A stretch of 64,000 nucleotides of DNA, taken from contig JAHBTN010000007.1 of assembly GCA_019638575.1 (NCBI GenBank), positions 1 through 64,000 of the forward strand, given 5' to 3'. The notes beneath the pieces were generated by a model that was not told the origin of the DNA, made no database searches, and saw only the letters and a list, made by a program, of their open reading frames with translations. Positions 46,401 through 54,995 of this stretch are shown here, piece by piece (position 1 is the first letter of the stretch; every line of letters starts with the position of its first letter). A program made the translations under genes and the position numbers. Source of the stretch: Ferruginibacter sp. (GTDB lineage Bacteria; Bacteroidota; Bacteroidia; Chitinophagales; Chitinophagaceae).

Positions 46401-48615
46401 GATAGAAAACGGAGACCAGAGTAAAGTATACTACGGAGATTTTTATGTTTTCGGATGGAATAAGGATGTCGGCAATGCGCCACATTCTCTTGTTTCCATC
46501 TTGATGGCTTTTGAGCAGTTTCTATATGAGGAAATTGATAATGACAGGCCTGTTGGCAAATACGTTGAGTATGCACTCAACCATTCAAATTCCCTTGCTA
46601 TTGCAGGGCTTCTTATTACAGTAGGCAAGTACAGCCCCCTTTTATTTTTGAAAGAACTGAGAATGCTCTTACCCTTTACTCAATTATTCTATTGGGACCA
46701 GCAAATGGGTTTTGGTAATCATTCTCTAAGTAATAACGACCTGCCAAAAAGCTGGAAGGAACAAATTGACAAATGGAAAGATAACCGGCACAGGGGCTTT
46801 CCTTTAAAGGATACGCTGATAAACATATTTCTCTATAATTCCGATTTTGAATTACTTGCTGGTGAAATGCTGCCTCTTTGGCAAAAAGAGCTGGACAGTA
46901 TTCAGGCCAATGACTATTCCGATGTTTACTTGCTGCAGATGATTCCTCGATTCAAAAAAGAAAATTACCAGGAAAAACAAATAGATGGAAGAACCTATTT
47001 TGAATTTGTAGAGCCTGCAGAAATAAGTGATAAGCTAAAAACCGGTAGAGAAAGCAGCCTGGCGATCTTACAGGAATCGCAGGTAAGTCAGAAAATGGAA
47101 ATGATGATAGAGCAGCAGCTGCCTTTTGATCTTGCAGGGGCCGAATATTTGTGGAAAAAAATACAACAATGGGAAACAGAAATCAAGCCACAGGATATTG
47201 AGCATGATTACGTTGTCGGATCACCGCGGACGAATATTTTATCTTCCGTTGCGGTGCTGTTGAATGCAGAAGATATCTGGATCAATGAACACGCTGAATA
47301 CCTGCAATGGATAAAGTCTTTTTTTGAAAAATGCATCGATGAAAGATTGGCGGGCGAGGAACATTCAGATCGTTATGGAACAACGTTTGACTGGAATGTC
47401 AAACTCGCTGCTTTATTACCGGGTTTATGGAAAAAAAATATTGCTGATAAATCGGTACGAAAAACGGTGGCGGGAATCCTGATCCTATTCAACGATACCA
47501 CCAGTAATACCTTCTTTTCTTCTGCTGTTAAATTATTTCAATGGAATGATCCGTCTTTTGTACAGGTGCAAAATATGTATTTATCGTATTACAACGAAAA
47601 GCGCGAAGCATTCAGAAATAGTTACCCCCAACCAGGCCAGGTGAAACCTATTCAGGAAAAACATCTCAATGCTTTCACGGAAAGCCAGGTTTCCGATAAA
47701 TTTATTGAATGGCCTACCCTGATTGACTTTCATAAGACACGCTTATTACTTTCCAATTTACCGAATTTCAAAGAGATTGCAGGAACAGATCAACGGCAAT
47801 ATGTATTGTCAATGGTAAGGCAAAGCCTTGTGCGTATGGAGGCAAGACTGCTGGCGAGCCTGGACGAGCACAAGCACAGTGATGATCATCCTGATGATTT
47901 TGACAGAACCGTGCTGATCAGGGTGGCGGACTGCCTACCTTATCTTACTGACGAGGAAGACCCGGATTTTTTGTGGGGTGAAATTGTAAAATACGGTTAC
48001 TTCGCCCGTGAATGGAACGCTGTTTTCTTTAATGCTTTTCTGATATTGCAGGTTCCTCACCTGGAGATTTACCCAAAAGTCATAGCACTGCTGCATAAAA
48101 TCATACTTTTTACTAATAAATGGGCAACCTGGGAAACAAAAAAAGCATTTCGCCGGTGGGACGATTTCAGGGATTGCATATTAGGTCTGGACCCTAAAAC
48201 AGTTTCTTTCTGGAAAATTGATTATTCAGGGTTTGTAAAGGACGCTACTGTGCTCTATCAATACTGGTTCAAAAAGAACCTCCATAACCCACATACTCTT
48301 TCTGGCCTGATGAGTTTTATGGTCACTGATTCAGGAGCCTCCTTTCTTGAAGGCGGCCTGGAACAGGTTAAGAATTTCTTTTCAGCAGCAATACTGGAAA
48401 GAAGTAAGAAGCCACCCGAAGGAAAGGTATATGTGGGGAATAAGGAACTGGATGACAAACTGCTCTCCACATTAATATATTTGTGGGAGCATAAAAGAGA
48501 CCTGGTTAAAGGATCAACTGCAATGTTCGCCGCTTACCGGGAACTATTGCAATACCTTGTAGCGATTGAGAATGTGGCTGCGATTGAATTGCATCAGCGA
48601 CTGGGTCAGACCTAG
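43495..48615 (+). CDS. Second giant STAND NTPase with putative N-terminal nuclease
   Basis: A 1706-residue protein with a GTG start (AAGTGAAAAAAATAGC). The N-terminus has GQGGPGFENKVVAYF and, further on, DDALL with VAVSIKSNQQF. This is a possible PD-(D/E)XK nuclease of the Cap4-like type, although Ser stands where Glu/Gln is usual. The STAND core follows, with Walker A GISGSGKT (317-324) and Walker B AYLFIDGAERL (about 373-383). About 1100 residues of helical C-terminal region complete it. Base composition is less AT-rich than the first STAND gene. The small HEPN-motif gene follows after 52 bases, suggesting a two-gene unit. Confidence 0.8.
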   Translation: MKKIATPKQTGQGGPGFENKVVAYFMACMLTQTPPFAGQHGLITRIDLQVAGDGWLFDDALLTIEHNHITTKVAVSIKSNQQFSRNGIPGDLNRLLWEQYLGDHSNVFQPASDTMCLVESGVPASVTTNLNTLLLQAKAQDPEDLHKRLYTKGYSSKTIQAIYDSFHCPVDLAQKHSLGTAATGKVLKNFLQVEMDFERVTSLWEARSIDLCRLLLDSSNAAEAKQLFDNLSHLSLQLAKSAGFVDNRFLLAHLRGSFVLAGIRDYKKDWDKLQEHNGGKLSLTRSQLGNKTIIDRTASVVKIDELLQSKSICLIQGISGSGKTALLKFYAERKLSGSKIIWLDATDLDDPFESALQLQHALAEIMKFVPSREAYLFIDGAERLYEEKQQQRLSLLINTVQSNKLPWKIIITCPTDSVDRVMGTFNQFNVNTEVIGNFNMPSLSDETVLELIKEYPELASFLLDKAVRNILNNLKLLDKLVFNIKRITSLAQIESPGETHLIDFIWQEEIENTTNGIQKSSFLKTAAEKQADQLLTGISTSEFDASNIAIADPLIKTSFLKMEQQKIYFIHDLYSDWARYQLLHAHSGKLSSFLNGKKLLSPLWSKAIRLYGLSLLEKDTTGQNWKKAFNSFADNTAQHIIIQNLLLESLFLSPNALQILNQQKELLLADEGKLFKRMLKLFLIGATSPNPEILRLAKQLGGFTEPEASSYDRIPVFPYWIDMLLFLHANKDESLKLALLTVTNIALMWLEKTPINFICRKEAGDIALQSARFIFEEQEKGRYVDDKITEPVYKSLLAGYNENPELVEDLCLRISKRKKEEITTEEAAQTDSGYVSIMDRLPYSKREAKQWEDGPAARVDNSFQKLCLETNALLPLLFANPQLGKEILLAVLIDEPDTRYLGMNRHDDDYSIHNPIGWYPPFFLRGPFIHFLRTHPDEGIDFIIRLTNFATQRWMENDREINKTEQYLRIENGDQSKVYYGDFYVFGWNKDVGNAPHSLVSILMAFEQFLYEEIDNDRPVGKYVEYALNHSNSLAIAGLLITVGKYSPLLFLKELRMLLPFTQLFYWDQQMGFGNHSLSNNDLPKSWKEQIDKWKDNRHRGFPLKDTLINIFLYNSDFELLAGEMLPLWQKELDSIQANDYSDVYLLQMIPRFKKENYQEKQIDGRTYFEFVEPAEISDKLKTGRESSLAILQESQVSQKMEMMIEQQLPFDLAGAEYLWKKIQQWETEIKPQDIEHDYVVGSPRTNILSSVAVLLNAEDIWINEHAEYLQWIKSFFEKCIDERLAGEEHSDRYGTTFDWNVKLAALLPGLWKKNIADKSVRKTVAGILILFNDTTSNTFFSSAVKLFQWNDPSFVQVQNMYLSYYNEKREAFRNSYPQPGQVKPIQEKHLNAFTESQVSDKFIEWPTLIDFHKTRLLLSNLPNFKEIAGTDQRQYVLSMVRQSLVRMEARLLASLDEHKHSDDHPDDFDRTVLIRVADCLPYLTDEEDPDFLWGEIVKYGYFAREWNAVFFNAFLILQVPHLEIYPKVIALLHKIILFTNKWATWETKKAFRRWDDFRDCILGLDPKTVSFWKIDYSGFVKDATVLYQYWFKKNLHNPHTLSGLMSFMVTDSGASFLEGGLEQVKNFFSAAILERSKKPPEGKVYVGNKELDDKLLSTLIYLWEHKRDLVKGSTAMFAAYRELLQYLVAIENVAAIELHQRLGQT

Positions 48616-48667
48616 TAAATCGAATTGTAGAATTTTTAGAAGAAATTGCAAATAATAAAACAAAGAA

Positions 48668-49231
48668 ATGGAAGAGGAAATACCCGATATGGAGTGTATT
48701 CAGGTAGGAAGTATGGAAGAGCAATTTGCACTTATGCAGAAAATGACCGAGATGCAGCGTACACACAACGTCCTTGCAAAGGATATTGAAGTACTTACTG
48801 AAATCACAAAAGAAAATACAATTAATGCTGAACGCATAAAACCTCTGATCAGAGCCTGTATAAAAGAACTATTTAGTTTAGTTGAAGGAGATCTTTACCT
48901 GATCAACCAGTTTCTTCCTTATGAAGGATATGATGACAAAGACAATCTGAACCGGAAATTCAAGAAAACTTATCGGCATCATGCAAAGTCTTTCAAGAAA
49001 GAGAAAATTAAGCAAGATTATCAAAGTAAATCTTACGGCAGGCTTTACCGCTTGAAGCTAAAGCGTGATGACATTGTTCATCCTAAAGGCAGGCAGGGTA
49101 TCAATGTTTCGTTGGCAGATTTGGATGAAGTGATTGCTGTTTACCAAGAATACAGGAGTTATATTATCCAACTAATGACAAATATCGGATTTAGTATTCA
49201 ATTGCCGATTGACTGGTTATCGTCCCGTTAA
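48668..49231 (+). CDS. Small protein with HEPN-type RxxxxH motif, STAND partner
   Basis: A 187-residue, charged, mostly helical protein of unrecognised family. The N-terminal third is a probable coiled coil (EEQFALMQKMTEMQRTH). In the C-terminal half, LKRDDIVHPKG has Arg133 and His138 spaced as in the RX4-6H motif of HEPN ribonucleases, with a polar residue after Arg as usual. It lies 52 bases after the STAND gene on the same strand and could be its effector or a toxin/antitoxin component. Its stop lies four bases from the convergent coupling-protein stop. HEPN assignment is inference from one motif. Confidence 0.6.
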   Translation: MEEEIPDMECIQVGSMEEQFALMQKMTEMQRTHNVLAKDIEVLTEITKENTINAERIKPLIRACIKELFSLVEGDLYLINQFLPYEGYDDKDNLNRKFKKTYRHHAKSFKKEKIKQDYQSKSYGRLYRLKLKRDDIVHPKGRQGINVSLADLDEVIAVYQEYRSYIIQLMTNIGFSIQLPIDWLSSR

Positions 49232-49235
49232 AAAA

Positions 49236-51212
49236 TTAGCCGAGCTCATCAATCTCCTTCCTCTCCATCTTTAGCCGGAATACTTCTTGTTTGATCAATG
49301 ACCGTATATCCATCTTTACTTGGTAGTAATTATCCAACACCTGCTGTTGGGTAACGTTAGATACAACGGGAATATCTTCATACCTGATTACTTCTTCATT
49401 CAGTTTATCTGCGTCATTAATAATCTCGGCATGAAACATCTTCAACTTGATTTTTTCATCCGGGTTATCAGCAACAAGCCCAACAAACTCACCGGAAGAA
49501 AGAGCAGCTATTTTTGAAGCAGGAATGGCGCTGTCCAGTTGCTTGGAGTGGCTGATGGAAGTATCGGTACGGTTTACGGAAACGCTCTGCCTGTCCTGCA
49601 TTATTTTTCCGAAACGTTCCGATAACAGTTTGGAAGTTTCACCCATCACCTGTCCGCTGATAATGTTACCCGTGATATTTACAATTACATCTGCCTGGTC
49701 TTTCCCGTAATCTTTTTTCAACTGGCTGAAATCCTGCATGGCTAAAGTGGTTGCCACTTTGTTACTTCTTGCCGTTGCAATCAGGCTATCCATATTGTTG
49801 AAATAAATAGTTGGAAATTCATCAAAAATCAAACTGCTTTTCAACATTCCTTTTTTGTTTACCTGCCTGATAAGTCTTGAGATGTATAGCGATAAAACGG
49901 CACCATAGATTTGTTGCTTCTCCGGGTTATTGCCTACACAAACAATTTTAGGATGTTTAGGATTGTTGATATCTAACGTAAAATCATTACCCGACAGCAC
50001 CCAATATAATTGTGGTGAAGCCAATCGTGCCATACCAATTTTTGCAGAGGCAACCTGGCCCTCCAATTGCTCCATTGCATCATTTTGATAAGCAGTGATA
50101 AATGGATTTACCAAAACTTCAATTTCAGGTTGGGTATTTAGAACCGGGAACAGTTCATCATAATCCGATTGCATCAGTTCTATGACATGTGGAAGAGTAC
50201 AATATTTCCCATCGGCGTACTTTCTTAAAAACCATATGATGGCAGTAACAAAATTGATGGGTGATTCAACAAAAAAATCTCCCTGCTTATTAATCCACTC
50301 CCTGTTCAATCCCAATAAAATTGTCCTGGCTGACTCGGTGGCATCAGTAATATCATTCATCGTGTTTGGATCTAACGGGTTGCAACGATGGGAAATAGAA
50401 AGATTATCAAAATTAATTACATAGAAAGATGGCTTCACCGAATAGTTGTTTTTATTTTGCTGCAGCCAGTTGTAAACAATTTTAGAAAGGTCATCGTATT
50501 TGAAGTCATACACAAACATGGCAAAACCTTTTTCAATATGCTGTTTGATTACATGTTGTATCACAAACCAACTCTTACCGGCACCGGGGCTTCCAATAAC
50601 CAACAATCCCCTGAACGGATTGATGATGTTTATCCAGCTTTTTCTTATTCTTCCTTTCAGGTTATATCGGGCAGGCAGGTTAATGGCAAATTCATTTGTG
50701 AGCAATCTTTCTTCCTGCGGAAATGTTTCATTCAGAGAATTAAAAACATCATTGGACAAATTAAGCCTGATCAAGCGACTGAGTAAATTACCGCCCGCCA
50801 AAATGAGTAAGAACCCAACACTTGTTACAGTCATGTAAATGATAGCAACATCCTCTAATGAATAATCCAGCCGAAACAGCAAACTACTCCCAAAGAAAAG
50901 TAGTATGCCAATCAGCAAATAAGCAGCAATACTTCTCCAGTTTATCGTCTCGTCTTTTTTCCCTTGTGCACCCAACAATGAAATTACCAGTAACCCAACA
51001 GCCAAAAGCTTAGAAGTAAGTTGAGTATTGAATAAACCTGTGTGCATGGTATTTGTCATCAGCCTGTCGGTGATAGTACTTTTTATTCCCCATTGCACAA
51101 ATGCCGTATAGCAGTAATAATAAAAATGCAGCAGCAAAATAAAAATGCTGGCAAACCTTGTAAGGTCAACTATTTTCCGCAGCCCCTGTTCGTTCTCTCC
51201 TGTAAGCGACAT
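49236..51212 (-). CDS. mobC: Conjugative coupling protein (VirD4/TraG-like, MobC of Bacteroides type)
   Basis: A 658-residue coupling ATPase that would deliver the relaxase-DNA complex to a type IV secretion channel. The N-terminal YWFCY-type membrane region (residues 1-45, with FYYYCYTAF) is followed by further transmembrane helices to about 160. Walker A is VIGSPGAGKSWF (about 210-221) and Walker B is SLIFDEFPTIYF (about 455-466). It lies 17 bases downstream of the relaxase gene in a three-gene mob operon. The name follows the Bacteroides mobABC usage. Confidence 0.92.
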   Translation of the reverse strand: MSLTGENEQGLRKIVDLTRFASIFILLLHFYYYCYTAFVQWGIKSTITDRLMTNTMHTGLFNTQLTSKLLAVGLLVISLLGAQGKKDETINWRSIAAYLLIGILLFFGSSLLFRLDYSLEDVAIIYMTVTSVGFLLILAGGNLLSRLIRLNLSNDVFNSLNETFPQEERLLTNEFAINLPARYNLKGRIRKSWINIINPFRGLLVIGSPGAGKSWFVIQHVIKQHIEKGFAMFVYDFKYDDLSKIVYNWLQQNKNNYSVKPSFYVINFDNLSISHRCNPLDPNTMNDITDATESARTILLGLNREWINKQGDFFVESPINFVTAIIWFLRKYADGKYCTLPHVIELMQSDYDELFPVLNTQPEIEVLVNPFITAYQNDAMEQLEGQVASAKIGMARLASPQLYWVLSGNDFTLDINNPKHPKIVCVGNNPEKQQIYGAVLSLYISRLIRQVNKKGMLKSSLIFDEFPTIYFNNMDSLIATARSNKVATTLAMQDFSQLKKDYGKDQADVIVNITGNIISGQVMGETSKLLSERFGKIMQDRQSVSVNRTDTSISHSKQLDSAIPASKIAALSSGEFVGLVADNPDEKIKLKMFHAEIINDADKLNEEVIRYEDIPVVSNVTQQQVLDNYYQVKMDIRSLIKQEVFRLKMERKEIDELG

Positions 51213-51229
51213 AACATTAATTTTAATTT

Positions 51230-52507
51230 TTAGAAATCCTTATTCTTTCTTTTCTTTTTTCGTTTCTTCTTCAGTAAGCTATTAGGCGTGTTATCGTATT
51301 GTTCTTTGGTGGAAAGAAGTACATCCAATGTACTGTCAGGTTTTGACAGTGGCGTTATTTGCTTTTCCTGTTGCTTTTGCTGACTTACTTCTTTTTGTAA
51401 AAAACTTGCAGAACTGCCAGATTTTGAGTCATCTTGTTTAATAGAATTTTCTTTGCCCTTTGACAATCTGTTTTGTAAAGCAGCAGCACTGTAACCTTTG
51501 CCTAAATCACTGCCATTAAAGACAACTCTGTTTTGATTGTCAACGAAAGTGATTCCATACAATCTTCCTGCTGCATTTTGGCGAAGCACAGTATAGATGT
51601 TTTTATTTCTTAGATGCTCCATCAGTTCTTTCATTGTAGAAGGTGATTGAGAAAGGCAATCATCCAATTTGATTTTCACAAAAGGTTTCAGGGCTTCTTT
51701 TCCATTTTCATTGGCAGCAAATTTTTTTTCAAGATTATCCAATATTGGTCTGCGTCCAATGGAACTGGCTTTGATGGGAACACCCACCTTATTCCCATCA
51801 GTATCAAGTATCCGGTAAACCAATCCCCGGTTCTTATAAATTCTCCCTTCTTCTTTACCCCTGTCGGCTATCACATTAAACTGTTTTAAGGCTGCATTAA
51901 ATTCCGGCAATGAGGTAAACTTATATTGACTGAATACTGCACCCACCACATTTGAAATACTTCGTTTTGTTTCAGATTTTCCATAAACCACTTTTTCCAC
52001 ACTCACCGGCTTAATCCCAGGCTTCATTAATAATTGCTGCCTTTCTGCTCTTATTAAGCCATATTGTTTTTCAATTTCCTTTCTCGCCTTTTCAGATTGA
52101 TTTCTGCCGATATTATGTGTATTGATTCTTCTGCCATCTTCCTTTATGGTTGTACTTACAATGTGAATATGCGGATGGCCTGCGTCTTCGTGTTTGTAAA
52201 TCAAATAAGGTTGGTTGCCAAATCCAATCTTTTCCATGTAGCCAGATGCTATTTGCAATAACTTGTTCTCAGATAGTTTTTCAGAAGGGTCAAAGTTTAG
52301 TGATACATGCAGGGTTTTAGTTGTAGCCCTTTCATTTAAACTATTCAGTCTTTGAAAACCATTTAATTTTTGATAGAAATTCATATCCTTTGCTTCGTTT
52401 AAATAATTAAACGCATGGAGGCAAACAGCATTTCCCTTCTGCACTTTTTTTTCGTTGTAGTTGAGTGCAGCTTCAATGCTCTTGGGTATCGTTATTTTTG
52501 CAACCAT
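51230..52507 (-). CDS. mobB: Relaxase/mobilization nuclease (MobA/VirD2 family)
   Basis: A 425-residue relaxase that would nick oriT and stay bound to the 5' end. A candidate nucleophile Tyr is in ALNYNEKK near residue 17, and the HUH metal site is HEDAGHPHIHIV near residue 107-118. The C-terminal part is basic and Lys/Gln rich (KKKRKKKRKNKDF at the end), fitting DNA binding. It overlaps the upstream accessory gene by 16 bases, which indicates translational coupling. Confidence 0.92.
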   Translation of the reverse strand: MVAKITIPKSIEAALNYNEKKVQKGNAVCLHAFNYLNEAKDMNFYQKLNGFQRLNSLNERATTKTLHVSLNFDPSEKLSENKLLQIASGYMEKIGFGNQPYLIYKHEDAGHPHIHIVSTTIKEDGRRINTHNIGRNQSEKARKEIEKQYGLIRAERQQLLMKPGIKPVSVEKVVYGKSETKRSISNVVGAVFSQYKFTSLPEFNAALKQFNVIADRGKEEGRIYKNRGLVYRILDTDGNKVGVPIKASSIGRRPILDNLEKKFAANENGKEALKPFVKIKLDDCLSQSPSTMKELMEHLRNKNIYTVLRQNAAGRLYGITFVDNQNRVVFNGSDLGKGYSAAALQNRLSKGKENSIKQDDSKSGSSASFLQKEVSQQKQQEKQITPLSKPDSTLDVLLSTKEQYDNTPNSLLKKKRKKKRKNKDF

Positions 52508-52887
52508 TGTTCATAAAGTTGATTCATCCTCAATTTTATTTCTTCCACTTTGCCGATTAAAACCTTTTGCAGGCCATCATATTGCTGCACCCAGGCTCTG
52601 AACTCTGGAATCTTATCCAGTATATGCAATTTGTGAACTGCCTGGTTAAAATTGTTACCGATAGCATTCAGTTCTTTTTTCAGGTTCAGCATATCTAACA
52701 AAAAATCATCTGCACTTTCGTTTCTGTACTTTACTGTAACAGGTTTTTGCAACGCCACTTTTCGCAGATAGCTGCTGGTGTCTTTTTCGGTAGTTTTTTG
52801 TTGCAGTTTGGTAAGCTGATTTATTTCAGCTTCATTCATCCTCACCACTACCATTTTCTTCCTCACTTCATTCTCCTGCTTCTTCAT
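52492..52887 (-). CDS. mobA: Relaxosome accessory protein (MobA-like, ribbon-helix-helix)
   Basis: A 131-residue protein starting with a ribbon-helix-helix segment (KKMVVVRMNEAEINQLTKL) followed by YLRKVAL and a long helical tail with LKKELNAIGNNFNQAVHKL, the family signature of plasmid mobilization accessory proteins. It would bind oriT next to the nick and recruit the relaxase. It is the first gene of the mob operon, 40 bases from the candidate oriT. Confidence 0.88.
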   Translation of the reverse strand: MKKQENEVRKKMVVVRMNEAEINQLTKLQQKTTEKDTSSYLRKVALQKPVTVKYRNESADDFLLDMLNLKKELNAIGNNFNQAVHKLHILDKIPEFRAWVQQYDGLQKVLIGKVEEIKLRMNQLYEQWLQK

Positions 52888-52929
52888 GGTTTATAGTTTT
52901 CTGTTACAATACCCCGAAACGACTTCGGA

Positions 52930-53005
52930 GTGAAGGGCAAGATGCCCCAAACGTATAACGTTTGTACATCTTGCCATGTGCAAGACCGGGCACATTATGC
53001 CCTTG
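52930..53005. other. Candidate origin of transfer (oriT)
   Basis: Directly upstream of the mob operon lie three nested or adjacent inverted repeats. GGCAAGATG (52936-52944) pairs with CATCTTGCC (52967-52975); inside it CAAACGT (52948-52954) pairs with ACGTTTG (52958-52964); next to it GGGCA (52988-52992) pairs with TGCCC (52998-53002). Inverted repeats at this position are characteristic of oriT regions. Confidence 0.65.
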
Positions 53006-53166
53006 TAAAGGTTTATTGTTTTATGATTTCGGGAAACACATTGCAGTAAGCTACTGCAGGTAAAAAAAGGGCTGGAAATATGCATACAATCTTCTTTCAT
53101 CACTATCCATTTTCACTATTACTTTATCAGGATATAAAGGTAAATTTTATATCAAAGAGATATGGT

Positions 53167-53189
53167 ACATGGCTATATTTTAGCCATGT
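53167..53189. promoter_or_regulatory. Perfect 9-bp palindrome, possible operator
   Basis: ACATGGCTA, loop TATTT, TAGCCATGT. It sits about 50 bases before the start chosen for the hypothetical gene at 53237 and may be its operator. Confidence 0.5.
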
Positions 53190-53236
53190 GGGTAAATTGG
53201 TTTTCAAATAATGGTTTTGCAATGTATTATTGTGTT

Positions 53237-53512
53237 ATGGAAATGGAGCAAATTAATACGGAGAAAAGGCAACTGATGCTGGAAGATGGAAGTCAATATT
53301 TTTACACAATTAAGCCAGTTGAAATAGCAAATGTTTTAGGCGCTGCGGTAGCTGTTTTAAATGAATATTTTATCACAAATTCTAAGGGTGAAAACTATAA
53401 ATTATATAAGACCAATGAAGGTAATTGGTATGATGTGCCAGACTCAAATAAAGAGGTTGCAAAAGGTGTTTTGTTGAAGATGAAATTGGGGATTGATAAT
53501 GAAAAAAAGTGA
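53237..53512 (+). CDS. Hypothetical protein
   Basis: A 91-residue protein from ATG at 53237 (MEMEQINTEKRQLM). An in-frame ATG at 53162 is less likely because it would translate through the palindrome. It is mixed alpha/beta, with no membrane segment; visible words are KPVEIANVLGAAVAVLNEYF and NEGNWYDVPDS. The family is not recognised. It is convergent with the Argonaute operon and divergent from the mob operon. Confidence 0.6.
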   Translation: MEMEQINTEKRQLMLEDGSQYFYTIKPVEIANVLGAAVAVLNEYFITNSKGENYKLYKTNEGNWYDVPDSNKEVAKGVLLKMKLGIDNEKK

Positions 53513-53543
53513 ATTTAGTTTAGACTGTTAACTATAAAAAAAA

Positions 53544-54995
53544 TTACATGTAAAAGCTATAACGCAATGCCATTTCATCCCCTTCATCTAAGTATTTAAG
53601 AATTTCTCCAACCCTTCTTGCACATTCAATTGTTATTGGTAACCGCCTGTCAAATTGGGTATTATTCCAGTTCATTTTGGTTAAAGCTAATATCTCATCG
53701 CAAATTAAATTAGGAGATTCATCATGCTCATACAACCTTACTTCAACCGGGCTTGGAATATACTTACCTGTATAAGTTTCAAAATACGGTACTGAACCTC
53801 TTGTATAAAGGAGATGATGCTTATCACTAAAACTCAATTGAGTTCCTCGTAAAGGCGGGTATGAATTTTCACGATAAAGCCTGAAGTCAGAATCAATTAT
53901 GGTCACTAAATCTACCTGATGAATGAAATATTTTTTTGCTGCCTGCTTAAACCCCTCTATCTCTGCCTCGTTAAAATTAGAAGTCTTGTGTAATACAAGC
54001 CTTTTAGGCGTTTGTTTAACAGCATCATGATACTCTTTTAAAGACAAATCAAGCAAGTTAAAAGCCTGTTCTTCCTTTAGGTGAGGAATGTTATCATTTT
54101 TTGGTTTCACAATTTCCTCACCACGCAGGATAACTCCTTTTCCAAGCTCGTTAAAAATTTGTGCTATGCTCGTTTGCGTTGTCTTTTTGTCTCTGCTTTT
54201 ATAAAAACTAATTCCGGCATAACAAGTAGTTTCAGACATATCTTTTCTTATCAAAGCCCATGGAGTACCTGAAGATTTATAATACAAAGCTGTAAAGAAA
54301 TTCCAGGCAATTGTAGCAGGGTCTTGCATTTCAGCTGTTGGGTTTGCAATTCTATCTCTTACAATCTGAATAGGGATATTATATTGCATCGCCTTAGCCT
54401 TTAAATACCGGCGAAAATTCTTTTCTTTTTCAGTTACATCATCTTCAATTTCTTCCTTAGAAATAATCAGTTCTTCGTCAGTCTGCGGCTCAAAAGTAGC
54501 TTCGACAAGATGCTTAACTAAGTCCTCTGTTATTACACAAAGTATAACATCCGGGCTTTTGTTTTTCGATAGGTATTTTATTTCTGCTAAATACAAATCA
54601 GCAATTAACTCAATTACTTTTTCAAGACTGTCATTTTTCTTTAAAATATCTTCAATATCAGAGTTATTAATTTTACGCAAATATGTATCATCAAAAGCTA
54701 CCTCACTTTTGAAGCCACTGTTTTTATTAAACCCACAAAAGCCCGGAAAAAGATTAGTAATAATTCGCTTTCCTTTTTTGGGCTTTTTCCCTTCAATCTC
54801 GTATTTACAGGACTTAACCCAATCCGCTACTAAATCAACACTTTCGCTTTTACCAACCAACCCTAAAACAATCTTTTCGGGCCTCACATTATTAATATCA
54901 AATGGATTGTATGACACTATACCACCCTTGGGGCAAACATGCTGATTTGACCCGAACTGTAAAGAAGGTTCTTCTATATATCTTAGCTTCATCAA
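53544..54995 (-). CDS. Short prokaryotic Argonaute (MID-PIWI only, inactive PIWI)
   Basis: A 483-residue short pAgo without PAZ or N domains. The MID domain spans about 40-215, with LFPGFCGF (82-89), a DVILCVITEDL strand (149-159) and YNIPIQIVRDR (205-215), where Gln210 and nearby Lys residues should hold the guide 5' end. The PIWI domain carries AWNFFTALYYKSSGTPWALI (230-249), CYAGISFYK (258-266), LVLHKTSNF (333-341), then DEILALTKMNWNNTQFDRRL and PITIECARRVGEIL. In active Argonautes the CYAGIS position carries a catalytic Asp; here it is Ser, so no slicing is expected. It overlaps the APAZ gene by four bases (ATGA), so the two are translated together, as in known short pAgo systems. Confidence 0.93.
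   Translation of the reverse strand: MMKLRYIEEPSLQFGSNQHVCPKGGIVSYNPFDINNVRPEKIVLGLVGKSESVDLVADWVKSCKYEIEGKKPKKGKRIITNLFPGFCGFNKNSGFKSEVAFDDTYLRKINNSDIEDILKKNDSLEKVIELIADLYLAEIKYLSKNKSPDVILCVITEDLVKHLVEATFEPQTDEELIISKEEIEDDVTEKEKNFRRYLKAKAMQYNIPIQIVRDRIANPTAEMQDPATIAWNFFTALYYKSSGTPWALIRKDMSETTCYAGISFYKSRDKKTTQTSIAQIFNELGKGVILRGEEIVKPKNDNIPHLKEEQAFNLLDLSLKEYHDAVKQTPKRLVLHKTSNFNEAEIEGFKQAAKKYFIHQVDLVTIIDSDFRLYRENSYPPLRGTQLSFSDKHHLLYTRGSVPYFETYTGKYIPSPVEVRLYEHDESPNLICDEILALTKMNWNNTQFDRRLPITIECARRVGEILKYLDEGDEMALRYSFYM

Noticed and set aside
36858-48615. The giant genes as phage tail or Rhs/adhesin proteins
   Set aside because: Both contain Walker A/B motifs of the STAND type after a nuclease-like N-terminus, and neither has a signal peptide or YD/beta-helix repeats.
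53544-54995. Argonaute as an active slicing nuclease
   Set aside because: The protein lacks PAZ and N domains, and the position of the first catalytic Asp is Ser (CYAGIS).
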